Shown here: positions 35,985-49,083 of the stretch, in pieces
Layout: each line of letters opens with the position of its first letter
How positions within the stretch are numbered: the first letter of the stretch is position 1
Origin: Schoenoplectus triqueter
Taxonomy: Eukaryota; Streptophyta; Magnoliopsida; Poales; Cyperaceae
Reading direction: 5' to 3'
DNA: 64,000 nucleotides
Assembly (NCBI GenBank): GCA_964058805.1
Contig: CAXKVV010002144.1
Coordinates: 868,001 to 932,000 of the forward strand
Program-made: the position numbers and the translations under genes
Notes under the pieces: generated by a model
Told to the model about the DNA's origin: nothing
Database searches by the model: none
The model's input: the letters and a program-made list of their open reading frames with translations, nothing else

Positions 35985-38900
35985 CATGTTTTGCGCTCCC
36001 CGACATATTTTCGGCAGTACCGATGGCGTCGGGACCCGTTTTCATGTTTTGCGCTCCCCGACTCATTTTCGGTGGTACCGATGGCGTCGAGACCCGTTTT
36101 CATGTTTTGCGCTCTCGGACCCGTTTTCGGCGGTGCCGAGAGCGTCGGGTCCCGTTTTCATGTTTTGCGCTCTCAGACTCGGTTTCGGCAGTACCGACGG
36201 CATCGGGTCCCGTTTTCATGTTTTGCGGGCCCGAACTCGGTTTCGGCGGTACCGAGGGCGTCGGGTCCCATTTTCATGTTTTGCGCTCCCGGAATCGTTT
36301 TCGGCGGTACCGAGGGAGTCGGGTCCCGTGTTCATGTTTTGCGCTCCGCGACTCGTTTTCGGCGGAACCGATGGCGTCGGGACCCATTTTCATGTTTTGC
36401 GCTCTCGGACTCGTTTTCGACGGTACCGATGGCGTCGGGTCCCGTTTTCGTGTTTTGCGCGCCCGAACTCGGTTTCGGCGGTACAGAGGGCGTCGGGTCC
36501 CGTTTTCATGTTTTGCGCTCCCGGACTCGTTTTCGGCGGTACAGAGGGCGTCGGGTCCCATTTTCATGTTTTGCGCGCCCGAACTCGGTTTCGACGGTAC
36601 CGAGGGCGTCGGGTCTCGTTTTCATGCTTTGCGCGCCCGGACTCATTTTCGGCGGTACCGAGGGAGTCGTGTCCCGTTTTCATGTTTTGCGGGCCCGGAC
36701 TCATTTTCGACGGTACCGAGGGCGTCGGGTACCGTTTTCATGTTTTGCGCTCCCGGACTCGTTTTCAACGGTACCGAGGGCGTCGGGTCCCGTTTGCATG
36801 CTTTGCTTTCCCCGACTCGTTTGCGGCGGTACCGTTGGCGTCGGGACCTGTTTTCATGTTTTGCGCTCTCGAACTCGGTTTCGGCAGTACCGAGGGCGTC
36901 GGGTCCCGTTTTCATGTTTTGCGCGCCCGAACTCGGTTTCGGCGGTACCGAGGGCGTCGGGTCTCGTTTTCATGTTTTGCGCTCCCGGACTCGTTTTCGG
37001 CGGTACCGAGGGCGTCGGTCTGGTTTTCATGTTTTGCGCTCCCCGACTCGTTTTCGGCGGTACCGATGCCGTCGGGACCCGTTTTCATGTTTTGCGCTCT
37101 CGGACTCGATTTCGGCCGTACCGAGGGCGTCGGGTACCGTTTTCATGTTTTGCGCGCCCGAACTCGGTTTCGGCGATACCGAGGGCTTCGGGTACCGTTT
37201 TCATGTTTTGCGCTCCCGGACTCGTTTTCAACGGTACCGATGGCGTCGGGACCCGTTTTCATGTTTTGCGCTCCCCGACTCATTTTCGGTGGTACCGATG
37301 GCGCAAAACATGGTTTCGGCGGTACCGAGGCCGTCGGGTCCCGTTTTCATGTTTTGGGCTCCCCCACTCATTTTCGACGGTACCGATGGCGTCGAGACCC
37401 GTTTTCATGTTTTGCGCTGGCGGACTCGGTTTCGGCGGTCCCGAGGGCTACGGGTCCCGTTTTCATGTTTTGCGCTCGCGGACTCGTTTTCGGCGGTTCC
37501 GAGGGCGTCGAGTCCCGTTTACAAGTTTTGCGCGCCCGGACTCGGTTTCGGCGGTACCGAGGCCGTCGGGTCCCGTTTTCATGTTTTCGGCTCCCCCACT
37601 CATTTTCGACGGTACCGATGGCGTCAAGACCCGTTTTCATGTTTTGCGCTTGCGGACTCGGTTTCGGCGGTCCCGAGGGCGTCGAGTCCCGTTTTCATGT
37701 TTTGCGCTCCCGGACTCGTTTTCGGCGGTACCGAGGGCGTCGGGTCCCGTTTTCATGTTTTGCGCACCCGGACTCGTTTTCGGCGGTACAGAGGGCGTCG
37801 GTCCCGTTTTCATGTTTAGCTCTCCGCGACTCGTTTTCGGCGGTACCGATGGCGTCGGGACCCGTTTTCATGTTTTGCGCTCCCGGACCCGGTTTCGGCG
37901 GTACAGAGGGCGTCGGGTCCCGTTTTTATGTTTTGCGCCCCCGGACTCATTTTCGGCGGTACCGAGGGCGTCGGGTCCCGTGTTAATGTTTTGCGCTCCC
38001 CGACTCGTTTTCGGCGGTACCGATGGCGTCGGGACCCGTTTTCATGTTTTGCGCTCGCGGACTCGTTTTCGGCGGTACCGAGGGCGTCGAGTCCCGTTTT
38101 CATGTTTTGCGCCCCCGGACTCGTTTTCGGCGGTACCGAGGGCGTCGAGTCCAGTTTTCATGTTTTGCGCACCCGGACTCAGTTTCGGCGGTACCGAGGG
38201 CGTTGGGTCCCGTGTTCATATTTTTGCGCTCCGCGACTCGTTTTCAGCGGTACCGATGGCGTCGGGACCCGTTTTCATGTTTTGCGCTCGCGGACTCGTT
38301 TTCGGCGGTACCGATGGCGTCGGGTCCCGTTTTCATGTTTTGCGCGCCCGAACTCGGTTTCGGCGGTACAGAGGGCGTCGGGTCCCGTTTTCATGTTTTG
38401 CGCTCCCGGACTCGTTTTCGGCGGTACCAAGGGCGTCGGGTCCCGTTTTCATGTTTTGCGCGCCCGAACTCGGTTTCGACGGTACCGAGGGCGTCGGGTC
38501 TCGTTTTCATGTTTTACGCGCCCAGACTCATTTTCGGCGGTACCGAGGGAGTCGTGTCCCGTTTTCATGTTTTGCGGGCCCGGACTCATTTTCGGTGGTA
38601 CCGAGGGCGTCGGGTACCGTTTTCATGTTTTGCGCTCCCGGACTCGTTTTCAACGGTACCGATGGCGTCGGGACCCGTTTTCATGTTTTGCGCTCCCCGA
38701 CTCATTTTCGGCGGTACCGATGGCGTCGCGACCCGTTTTCATGTGTTGCGCTCTCGGACTCGGTTTCGGCGGCGCCGAGGGCGTCGGGTCCCGTTTTCAT
38801 GTTTAGCGCTCCGTGACTCGTTTTCGGCGGTACCGATGGCGTCGGGACCCGTTTTAATGTTTTGCGCTCCCGGACCCGGTTTCGGCGATACAGAGGGCGT

Positions 38901-40942
38901 CGGGTCCCGTTTTCATGTTTTGCGCCCCCGGACTCGTTTTCGGCGGTACCGAGGGCGTCGGGTCCCGTGTTCATGTTTTGCGCTCCCCGACTCGTTTTCG
39001 GCGGTATCGACGGCGTCGGGTCCCGTGTTCATGTTTTGCGCTCCGCGACTCGTTTTCGGCTGTACCGATGGCGTCGGGACCCGTTTTAATGTTTTGCGCT
39101 CGCGGACTCGTTTTCGGCGGTACCGAGGGCGTCGGGTCCCGTGTTCATGTTTTGCGCTCCCCGACTCATTTTCGGCGGTACCGATGGCGTCGGGTCCCGT
39201 GTTCATGTTTTGTGCTCCCCGACTCGTTTTCGGCGGTACCGATGGCGTCGGGACCCGTTTTCATGTTTTAAGCTCTCGGACTCGATTTCGGCTGTACCAA
39301 GGGCGTCGGGTCCCGTTTTCATGTTTTGCGCGCCCGAACTCGGTTTCGGCGGTACCGAGGGCTACGGGTCCCGTTTTCATGTTTTGCGCCCCCGGACTTG
39401 TTTTCAGCGGTACCGTGGGCGTCGGGTTTCGTTTTCTTAACTTAGGCGCTCGAACTCGTTTTCGGCGGTACCGAGGGCACCGGGTCCCGTTTACACGTTT
39501 TGCGCGCCCGGACTCGGTTTCGGCGGTACCGAGGCCGTCGGGTCCAGTTTTCATGTTTTGGGCTCCCCCACTCATTTTCGACGGTACCGATGGCGTCGAG
39601 ACCCGTTTTCATGTTTTGCGCTTGCGGACTCGGTTTCGGCGGTCCCGAGGGCGTCGAGTCCCGTTTTCATGTTTTGCGCTCCCGGACTCGTTTTCGGCGG
39701 TACCGAGGGCGTCGGGTCCCGTTTTCATGTTTTGCGCACCCGGACTCGTTTTCGGCGGTACCGAGGGCGTCGGTCCCGTTTTCATGTTTAGCTCCCCGCG
39801 ACTCGTTTTCGGCGGTACCGATGGCGTCGGGACCCGTTTTCATGTTTTGCGCTCCCGGACCCGGTTTCGGCGGTACAGAGGGCGTCGGGTCCCGTTTTTA
39901 TGTTTTGTGCCCCCGGAATCATTTTCGGCGGTACCGAGGGCGTCGGGTCCCGTGTTAATGTTTTGCGCTCCCCGACTCGTTTTCGGCGGTACCGATGGCG
40001 TCAGGACCCGTTTTCATGTTTTGCGCTCGCGGACTCGTTTTCGGCGGTACCGAGGGCGTCGAGTCCCGTTTACACGTTTTGCGCGCCCGGACTCGGTTTC
40101 GGCGGTACCGAGGCCGTCGGGTCCCGTTTTCATGTTTTGGGCTCCCCCACTCATTTTCGACGGTACCGATGGCGTCGAGACCCGTTTTCATGTTTTGCGC
40201 TTGCGGACTCGGTTTCGGCGGTCCCGAGGGCGTCGAGTCCCGTTTTCATGTTTTGCGCTCCCGGACTCGTTTTCGGCGGTACCGAGGGCGTCGGGTCCCG
40301 TTTTCATGTTTTGCGCACCCGGACTCGTTTTCGGCGGTACAGAGGGCGTCGGTCCCGTTTTCATGTTTAGCTCTCCGCGACTCGTTTTCGGCGGTACCGA
40401 TGGCGTCGGGACCCGTTTTCATGTTTTGCGCTCCCGGACCCGGTTTCGGCGGTACAGAGGGCGTCGGGTCCCGTTTTTATGTTTTGCGCCCCCGGACTCA
40501 TTTTCGGCGGTACCGAGGGCGTCGGGTCCCGTGTTAATGTTTTGCGCTCCCCGACTCGTTTTCGGCGGTACCGATGGCGTCGGGACCCGTTTTCATGTTT
40601 TGCGCTCGCGGACTCGTTTTCGGCGGTACCGAGGGCGTCGAGTCCCGTTTTCATGTTTTGCGCCCCCGGACTCGTTTTCGGCGGTACCGAGGGCGTCGAG
40701 TCCAGTTTTCATGTTTTGCGCACCCGGACTCAATTTCGGCGGTACCGAGGGCGTTGGGTCCCGTGTTCATATTTTTGCGCTCCACGACTCGTTTTCAGCG
40801 GTACCGATGGCGTCGGGACCCGTTTTCATGTTTTGCGCTCGCGGACTCGTTTTCGGCGGTACCGAGGGCGTCGAGTCCCGTTTTCATGTTTTGCGCCCCC
40901 GGACTCGTTTTCGGCGGTACCGAGGGCGTCGAGTCCAGTTTT
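35985..40942 (+). repeat. 5-kb tandem duplication, copy 1 (4,958 bp)
   Basis: Copy 2 starts at 40943. Offsets are 4,958 from 35985 to 37906, 4,842 from about 38023, and 4,784 from about 40337 to the end. The steps equal losses of 116 bp (two monomers) and 58 bp (one monomer) in copy 2. In the first 1.9 kb I saw two substitutions: A at 37176 against G at 42134, and C at 37588 against G at 42546. This copy carries the inverted patch at 37301-37312 and the TTAACTTAGG monomer at 39436. Confidence 0.92.
37301..37312 (-). repeat. Inverted satellite patch, copy 1
   Basis: GCGCAAAACATG is the reverse complement of the conserved CATGTTTTGCGC and interrupts an otherwise forward monomer between CCGATG and GTTTCGG. 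The monomer is 28 bp shorter than normal (about 30 bp). A foldback or template-switch event during replication or repair would leave this trace. Confidence 0.93.
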
Positions 40943-43900
40943 CATGTTTTGCGCTCCCCGACATATTTTCGGCAGTACCGATGGCGTCGGGACCCGTTTT
41001 CATGTTTTGCGCTCCCCGACTCATTTTCGGTGGTACCGATGGCGTCGAGACCCGTTTTCATGTTTTGCGCTCTCGGACCCGTTTTCGGCGGTGCCGAGAG
41101 CGTCGGGTCCCGTTTTCATGTTTTGCGCTCTCAGACTCGGTTTCGGCAGTACCGACGGCATCGGGTCCCGTTTTCATGTTTTGCGGGCCCGAACTCGGTT
41201 TCGGCGGTACCGAGGGCGTCGGGTCCCATTTTCATGTTTTGCGCTCCCGGAATCGTTTTCGGCGGTACCGAGGGAGTCGGGTCCCGTGTTCATGTTTTGC
41301 GCTCCGCGACTCGTTTTCGGCGGAACCGATGGCGTCGGGACCCATTTTCATGTTTTGCGCTCTCGGACTCGTTTTCGACGGTACCGATGGCGTCGGGTCC
41401 CGTTTTCGTGTTTTGCGCGCCCGAACTCGGTTTCGGCGGTACAGAGGGCGTCGGGTCCCGTTTTCATGTTTTGCGCTCCCGGACTCGTTTTCGGCGGTAC
41501 AGAGGGCGTCGGGTCCCATTTTCATGTTTTGCGCGCCCGAACTCGGTTTCGACGGTACCGAGGGCGTCGGGTCTCGTTTTCATGCTTTGCGCGCCCGGAC
41601 TCATTTTCGGCGGTACCGAGGGAGTCGTGTCCCGTTTTCATGTTTTGCGGGCCCGGACTCATTTTCGACGGTACCGAGGGCGTCGGGTACCGTTTTCATG
41701 TTTTGCGCTCCCGGACTCGTTTTCAACGGTACCGAGGGCGTCGGGTCCCGTTTGCATGCTTTGCTTTCCCCGACTCGTTTGCGGCGGTACCGTTGGCGTC
41801 GGGACCTGTTTTCATGTTTTGCGCTCTCGAACTCGGTTTCGGCAGTACCGAGGGCGTCGGGTCCCGTTTTCATGTTTTGCGCGCCCGAACTCGGTTTCGG
41901 CGGTACCGAGGGCGTCGGGTCTCGTTTTCATGTTTTGCGCTCCCGGACTCGTTTTCGGCGGTACCGAGGGCGTCGGTCTGGTTTTCATGTTTTGCGCTCC
42001 CCGACTCGTTTTCGGCGGTACCGATGCCGTCGGGACCCGTTTTCATGTTTTGCGCTCTCGGACTCGATTTCGGCCGTACCGAGGGCGTCGGGTACCGTTT
42101 TCATGTTTTGCGCGCCCGAACTCGGTTTCGGCGGTACCGAGGGCTTCGGGTACCGTTTTCATGTTTTGCGCTCCCGGACTCGTTTTCAACGGTACCGATG
42201 GCGTCGGGACCCGTTTTCATGTTTTGCGCTCCCCGACTCATTTTCGGTGGTACCGATGGCGCAAAACATGGTTTCGGCGGTACCGAGGCCGTCGGGTCCC
42301 GTTTTCATGTTTTGGGCTCCCCCACTCATTTTCGACGGTACCGATGGCGTCGAGACCCGTTTTCATGTTTTGCGCTGGCGGACTCGGTTTCGGCGGTCCC
42401 GAGGGCTACGGGTCCCGTTTTCATGTTTTGCGCTCGCGGACTCGTTTTCGGCGGTTCCGAGGGCGTCGAGTCCCGTTTACAAGTTTTGCGCGCCCGGACT
42501 CGGTTTCGGCGGTACCGAGGCCGTCGGGTCCCGTTTTCATGTTTTGGGCTCCCCCACTCATTTTCGACGGTACCGATGGCGTCAAGACCCGTTTTCATGT
42601 TTTGCGCTTGCGGACTCGGTTTCGGCGGTCCCGAGGGCGTCGAGTCCCGTTTTCATGTTTTGCGCTCCCGGACTCGTTTTCGGCGGTACCGAGGGCGTCG
42701 GGTCCCGTTTTCATGTTTTGCGCACCCGGACTCGTTTTCGGCGGTACAGAGGGCGTCGGTCCCGTTTTCATGTTTAGCTCTCCGCGACTCGTTTTCGGCG
42801 GTACCGATGGCGTCGGGACCCGTTTTCATGTTTTGCGCTCCCGGACCCGGTTTCGGCGGTACAGATGGCGTCGGGACCCGTTTTCATGTTTTGCGCTCGC
42901 GGACTCGTTTTCGGCGGTACCGAGGGCGTCGAGTCCCGTTTTCATGTTTTGCGCCCCCGGACTCGTTTTCGGCGGTACCGAGGGCGTCGAGTCCAGTTTT
43001 CATGTTTTGCGCACCCGGACTCAGTTTCGGCGGTACCGAGGGCGTTGGGTCCCGTGTTCATATTTTTGCGCTCCGCGACTCGTTTTCAGCGGTACCGATG
43101 GCGTCGGGACCCGTTTTCATGTTTTGCGCTCGCGGACTCGTTTTCGGCGGTACCGATGGCGTCGGGTCCCGTTTTCATGTTTTGCGCGCCCGAACTCGGT
43201 TTCGGCGGTACAGAGGGCGTCGGGTCCCGTTTTCATGTTTTGCGCTCCCGGACTCGTTTTCGGCGGTACCAAGGGCGTCGGGTCCCGTTTTCATGTTTTG
43301 CGCGCCCGAACTCGGTTTCGACGGTACCGAGGGCGTCGGGTCTCGTTTTCATGTTTTACGCGCCCAGACTCATTTTCGGCGGTACCGAGGGAGTCGTGTC
43401 CCGTTTTCATGTTTTGCGGGCCCGGACTCATTTTCGGTGGTACCGAGGGCGTCGGGTACCGTTTTCTTGTTTTGCGCTCCCGGACTCGTTTTCAACGGTA
43501 CCGATGGCGTCGGGACCCGTTTTCATGTTTTGCGCTCCCCGACTCATTTTCGGCGGTACCGATGGCGTCGCGACCCGTTTTCATGTGTTGCGCTCTCGGA
43601 CTCGGTTTCGGCGGCGCCGAGGGCGTCGGGTCCCGTTTTCATGTTTAGCGCTCCGTGACTCGTTTTCGGCGGTACCGATGGCGTCGGGACCCGTTTTAAT
43701 GTTTTGCGCTCCCGGACCCGGTTTCGGCGATACAGAGGGCGTCGGGTCCCGTTTTCATGTTTTGCGCCCCCGGACTCGTTTTCGGCGGTACCGAGGGCGT
43801 CGGGTCCCGTGTTCATGTTTTGCGCTCCCCGACTCGTTTTCGGCGGTATCGACGGCGTCGGGTCCCGTGTTCATGTTTTGCGCTCCGCGACTCGTTTTCG

Positions 43901-45726
43901 GCTGTACCGATGGCGTCGGGACCCGTTTTAATGTTTTGCGCTCGCGGACTCGTTTTCGGCGGTACCGAGGGCGTCGGGTCCCGTGTTCATGTTTTGCGCA
44001 CCCCGACTCGTTTTCGGCGGTACCGATGGCGTCGGGTCCCGTGTTCATGTTTTGTGCTCCCCGACTCGTTTTCGGCGGTACCGATGGCGTCGGGACCCGT
44101 TTTCATGTTTTAAGCTCTCGGACTCGATTTCGGCTGTACCAAGGGCGTCGGGTCCCGTTTTCATGTTTTGCGCGCCCGAACTCGGTTTCGGCGGTACCGA
44201 GGGCTACGGGTCCCGTTTTCATGTTTTGCGCCCCCGGACTTGTTTTCAGCGGTACCGTGGGCGTCGGGTTTCGTTTTCTTTACTTAGGCGCTCGAACTCG
44301 TTTTCGGCGGTACCGAGGGCACCGGGTCCCGTTTACACGTTTTGCGCGCCCGGACTCGGTTTCGGCGGTACCGAGGCCGTCGGGTCCAGTTTTCATGTTT
44401 TGGGCTCCCCCACTCATTTTCGACGGTACCGATGGCGTCGAGACCCGTTTTCATGTTTTGCGCTTGCGGACTCGGTTTCGGCGGTCCCGAGGGCGTCGAG
44501 TCCCGTTTTCATGTTTTGCGCTCCCGGACTCGTTTTCGGCGGTACCGAGGGCGTCGGGTCCCGTTTTCATGTTTTGCGCACCCGGACTCGTTTTCGGCGG
44601 TACCGAGGGCGTCGGTCCCGTTTTCATGTTTAGCTCCCCGCGACTCGTTTTCGGCGGTACCGATGGCGTCGGGACCCGTTTTCATGTTTTGCGCTCCCGG
44701 ACCCGGTTTCGGCGGTACAGAGGGCGTCGGGTCCCGTTTTTATGTTTTGTGCCCCCGGAATCATTTTCGGCGGTACCGAGGGCGTCGGGTCCCGTGTTAA
44801 TGTTTTGCGCTCCCCGACTCGTTTTCGGCGGTACCGATGGCGTCAGGACCCGTTTTCATGTTTTGCGCTCGCGGACTCGTTTTCGGCGGTACCGAGGGCG
44901 TCGAGTCCCGTTTACACGTTTTGCGCGCCCGGACTCGGTTTCGGCGGTACCGAGGCCGTCGGGTCCCGTTTTCATGTTTTGGGCTCCCCCACTCATTTTC
45001 GACGGTACCGATGGCGTCGAGACCCGTTTTCATGTTTTGCGCTTGCGGACTCGGTTTCGGCGGTCCCGAGGGCGTCGAGTCCCGTTTTCATGTTTTGCGC
45101 TCCCGGACTCGTTTTCGGCGGTACAGAGGGCGTCGGTCCCGTTTTCATGTTTAGCTCTCCGCGACTCGTTTTCGGCGGTACCGATGGCGTCGGGACCCGT
45201 TTTCATGTTTTGCGCTCCCGGACCCGGTTTCGGCGGTACAGAGGGCGTCGGGTCCCGTTTTTATGTTTTGCGCCCCCGGACTCATTTTCGGCGGTACCGA
45301 GGGCGTCGGGTCCCGTGTTAATGTTTTGCGCTCCCCGACTCGTTTTCGGCGGTACCGAGGGCGTCGGGACCCGTTTTCATGTTTTGCGCTCGCGGACTCG
45401 TTTTCGGCGGTACCGAGGGCGTCGAGTCCCGTTTTCATGTTTTGCGCCCCCGGACTCGTTTTCGGCGGTACCGAGGGCGTCGAGTCCAGTTTTCATGTTT
45501 TGCGCACCCGGACTCAATTTCGGCGGTACCGAGGGCGTTGGGTCCCGTGTTCATATTTTTGCGCTCCACGACTCGTTTTCAGCGGTACCGATGGCGTCGG
45601 GACCCGTTTTCATGTTTTGCGCTCGCGGACTCGTTTTCGGCGGTACCGAGGGCGTCGAGTCCCGTTTTCATGTTTTGCGCCCCCGGACTCGTTTTCGGCG
45701 GTACCGAGGGCGTCGAGTCCAGTTTT
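40943..45726 (+). repeat. 5-kb tandem duplication, copy 2 (4,784 bp)
   Basis: Head-to-tail copy of 35985-40942, shorter by three monomers: two missing at about 42864 and one at about 45120. It repeats the inverted patch at 42259-42270. Its marker monomer reads CTTTACTTAGG at 44278 where copy 1 has CTTAACTTAGG. After 45726 the sequence continues with the CACCCGG monomer that in copy 1 lies near 40,730, as expected if the junction formed by unequal exchange between similar monomers. Confidence 0.92.
42259..42270 (-). repeat. Inverted satellite patch, copy 2
   Basis: Same 12 bases and same flanks as at 37301, exactly 4,958 bases later. The rearrangement therefore happened once, before the 5-kb duplication. 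I saw no other inverted patch in the window. Confidence 0.93.
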
Positions 45727-46055
45727 CATGTTTTGCGCACCCGGACTCAATTTCGGCGGTACCGAGGGCGTTGGGTCCCGTGTTCATATTTTTGCGCTCC
45801 ACGACTCGTTTTCAGCGGTACCGATGGCGTCGGGACCCGTTTTCATGTTTAGCGCTCCGTGACTCGTTTTCGGCGGTACCGATGGCGTCGGGACCCGTTT
45901 TAATGTTTTGCGCTCCCGGACCCGGTTTCGGCGATACAGAGGGCGTCGGGTCCCGTTTTCATGTTTTGCGCCCCCGGACTCGTTTTCGGCGGTACCGAGG
46001 GCGTCGGGTCCCGTGTTCATGTTTTGCGCTCCCCGACTCGTTTTCGGCGGTACCG
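45727..46055 (+). repeat. Join between the 5-kb copies and the third copy
   Basis: This carries CACCCGGACTCAATTTCGG, a 59-bp CATATTTTTGCG monomer and TTTAGCGCTCCGTGAC. Its second half matches the region 987 bases downstream (45851 against 46838), another short-range copy. Confidence 0.8.
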
Positions 46056-48090
46056 ATGGCGTCGGGACCCGTTTTCATGTTTTGCGCTCGCGGACTCGTT
46101 TTCGGCGGTACCGAGGGCGTCGAGTCCCGTTTTCATGTTTTGCGCCCCCGGACTCATTTTCGGCGGTACCGAGGGCGTCGAGTCCAGTTTTCATGTTTTG
46201 CGCACCCGGACTCAGTTTCGGCGGTACCGAGGGCGTTGGGTCCCGTGTTCATATTTTTGCGCTCCGCGACTCGTTTTCAGCGGTACCGATGGCGTCGGGA
46301 CCCGTTTTCATGTTTTGCGCTCGCGGACTCGTTTTCGGCGGTACCGATGGCGTCGGGTCCCGTTTTCATGTTTTGCGCGCCCGAACTCGGTTTCGGCGGT
46401 ACAGAGGGCGTCGGGTCCCGTTTTCATGTTTTGCGCTCCCGGACTCGTTTTCGGCGGTACCAAGGGCGTCGGGTCCCGTTTTCATGTTTTGCGCGCCCGA
46501 ACTCGGTTTCGGCGGTACCGAGGGCGTCGGGTCTCGTTTTCATGTTTTACGCGCCCGGACTCATTTTCGGCGGTACCGAGGGAGTCGTGTCCCGTTTTCA
46601 TGTTTTGCGGGCCCGGACTCATTTTCGGTGGTACCGAGGGCGTCGGGTACCGTTTTCATGTTTTGCGCTCCCGGACTCGTTTTCAACGGTACCGATGGCG
46701 TCGGGACCCGTTTTCATGTTTTGCGCTCCCCGACTCATTTTCGGCGGTACCGATGGCGTCGCGACCCGTTTTCATGTGTTGCGCTCTCGGACTCGTTTTC
46801 GGCGGCGCCGAGGGCGTCGGGTCCCGTTTTCATGTTTAGCGCTCCGTGACTCGTTTTCGGCGGTACCGATGGCGTCGGGACCCGTTTTAATGTTTTGCGC
46901 TCCCGGACCCGGTTTCGGCGATACAGAGGGCGTCGGGTCCCGTTTTCATGTTTTGCGCCCCCGGACTCGTTTTCGGCGGTACCGAGGGCGTCGGGTCCCG
47001 TGTTCATGTTTTGCGCTCCCCGACTCGTTTTCGGCGGTATCGACGGCGTCGGGTCCCGTGTTCATGTTTTGCGCTCCGCGACTCGTTTTCGGCTGTACCG
47101 ATGGCGTCGGGACCCGTTTTAATGTTTTGCGCTCGCGGACTCGTTTTCGGCGGTACCGAGGGCGTCGGGTCCCGTGTTCATGTTTTGCGCTCCCCGACTC
47201 GTTTTCGGCGGTACCGATGGCGTCGGGTCCCGTGTTCATGTTTTGCGCTCCCCGACTCGTTTTCGGCGGTACCGATGGCGTCGGGACCCGTTTTCATGTT
47301 TTAAGCTCTCGGACTCGATTTCGGCTGTACCAAGGGCGTCGGGTCCCGTTTTCATGTTTTGCGCGCCCGAACTCGGTTTCGGCGGTACCGAGGGCTACGG
47401 GTCCCGTTTTCATGTTTTGCGCCCCCGGACTTGTTTTCAGCGGTACCGTGGGCGTCGGGTTTCGTTTTCTTAACTTAGGCGCTCGAACTCGTTTTCGGCG
47501 GTACCGAGGGCACCGGGTCCCGTTTACACGTTTTGCGCGCCCGGACTCGGTTTCGGCGGTACCGAGGCCGTCGGGTCCAGTTTTCATGTTTTGGGCTCCC
47601 CCACTCATTTTCGACGGTACCGATGGCGTCGAGACCCGTTTTCATGTTTTGCGCTTGCGGACTCGGTTTCGGCGGTCCCGAGGGCGTCGAGTCCCGTTTT
47701 CATGTTTTGCGCTCCCGGACTCGTTTTCGGCGGTACCGAGGGCGTCGGGTCCCGTTTTCATGTTTTGCGCACCCGGACTCGTTTTCGGCGGTACCGAGGG
47801 CGTCGGTCCCGTTTTCATGTTTAGCTCCCCGCGACTCGTTTTCGGCGGTACCGATGGCGTCGGGACCCGTTTTCATGTTTTGCGCTCCCGGAACCGGTTT
47901 CGGCGGTACAGAGGGCGTCGGGTCCCGTTTTTATGTTTTGTGCCCCCGGACTCATTTTCGGCGGTACCGAGGGCGTCGGGTCCCGTGTTAATGTTTTGCG
48001 CTCCCCGACTCGTTTTCGGCGGTACCGATGGCGTCGGGACCCCTTTTCATGTTTTGCGCTCGCGGACTCGTTTTCGGCGGTACCGAGGGC
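46056..48090 (+). repeat. Third, partial copy of the 5-kb unit
   Basis: This matches 42865-44899 at offset 3,191 and 38023 onward at offset 8,033, with few differences (for example GGAACCGG against GGACCCGG near 47890). It lacks the left part of the unit, including the inverted patch. Its TTAACTTAGG monomer is at 47469. Confidence 0.88.
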
Positions 48091-49083
48091 GTCGGGTCCC
48101 GTTTTCATGTTTTGCGCCCCCGGACTCGTTTTCGGCGGTACCGAGGGCGTCGGGTCCCGTGTTCATGTTTTGCGCTCCCCGACTCGTTTTCGGCGGTACC
48201 AAAGTCGTCGGGACCCGTTTTCATGTTTTGCGCTCTCGGACTCGATTTCGGCTGCACCGAGGGCGTCGGGTCCCGTTTTCATGTTTTGCACACCCGAACT
48301 CGGTTTCGGCGGTACCGAGGGCTTTGGGTCCCGTTTTCATGTTTTGCGCCCCCGGACTTGTTTTCGGCGGTACCGAGGGCGTCGGGACCCGTGTTCATGT
48401 TTTGCGCTCCGCGACTCGTTTTCGGCGGTACCGAGGGCAACGGGCCCCGTTTTCATGTTTTGCGCCCCCGGACTTGTTTTCAGCGGTACCGTGGGCGTCG
48501 GGTTTCGTTTTCTTAATTTAGGCGCTAGAACTCGTTTTCGGCGGTACCGAGGGCGTCGGGTCCCGATTTCACGTTTTGCGCGCCCGGACTCGTTTTCGGC
48601 GGTACCGAGGGCGTCGGGTCCCGTTTTCATGTTTTGCGCGCCCAGACTCGGTTTCGGCGGTACTGAGGGAGTCGTGTCCCGTTTTCATGTTTTGCGCGCC
48701 CGGACCCGGTTTCGTCGGTACCGAGGGCGTCGGGTCCCATTTTCATGTTTTGCGCTCCCCGACTCATTTTCGACGGTACCGATGGCGTCGAGACCCGTTT
48801 TCATGTTTTGCGCTCGCGGACTCGGTATCGGCGGTCCCGAGGGCGTCAAGTCCCGTTTTCATGTTTTGCGCTCCCGGACTCGTTTTCGGCGGTACCGAGG
48901 GTGTCGGGTCCCATTTTCCTGTTTTGCGCACCCGGACTCGTTTTCGGCGGTACCGAGTGCGTCGGTCCCGTTTTCATGTTTTGCGCTCCCCGACTCGTTT
49001 TCGGCGGTACCGAGGGCGTCGGGACCCGTTTTCATGTTTTGCGCTCCCGGACCCGGTTTCGGCGGTATCGAGGGCGTCGGGTC
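48091..49083 (+). repeat. Satellite, relative of the 1.03-kb module
   Basis: This repeats the order of variants seen at 33.1-34.6 kb, with a TTAATTTAGG monomer at 48512 and CGGTATCGGCGGTCCCG near 48823. It has GGGCAACGGGCCCC near 48437 in place of GGGCTACGGGTCCC. Confidence 0.8.
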
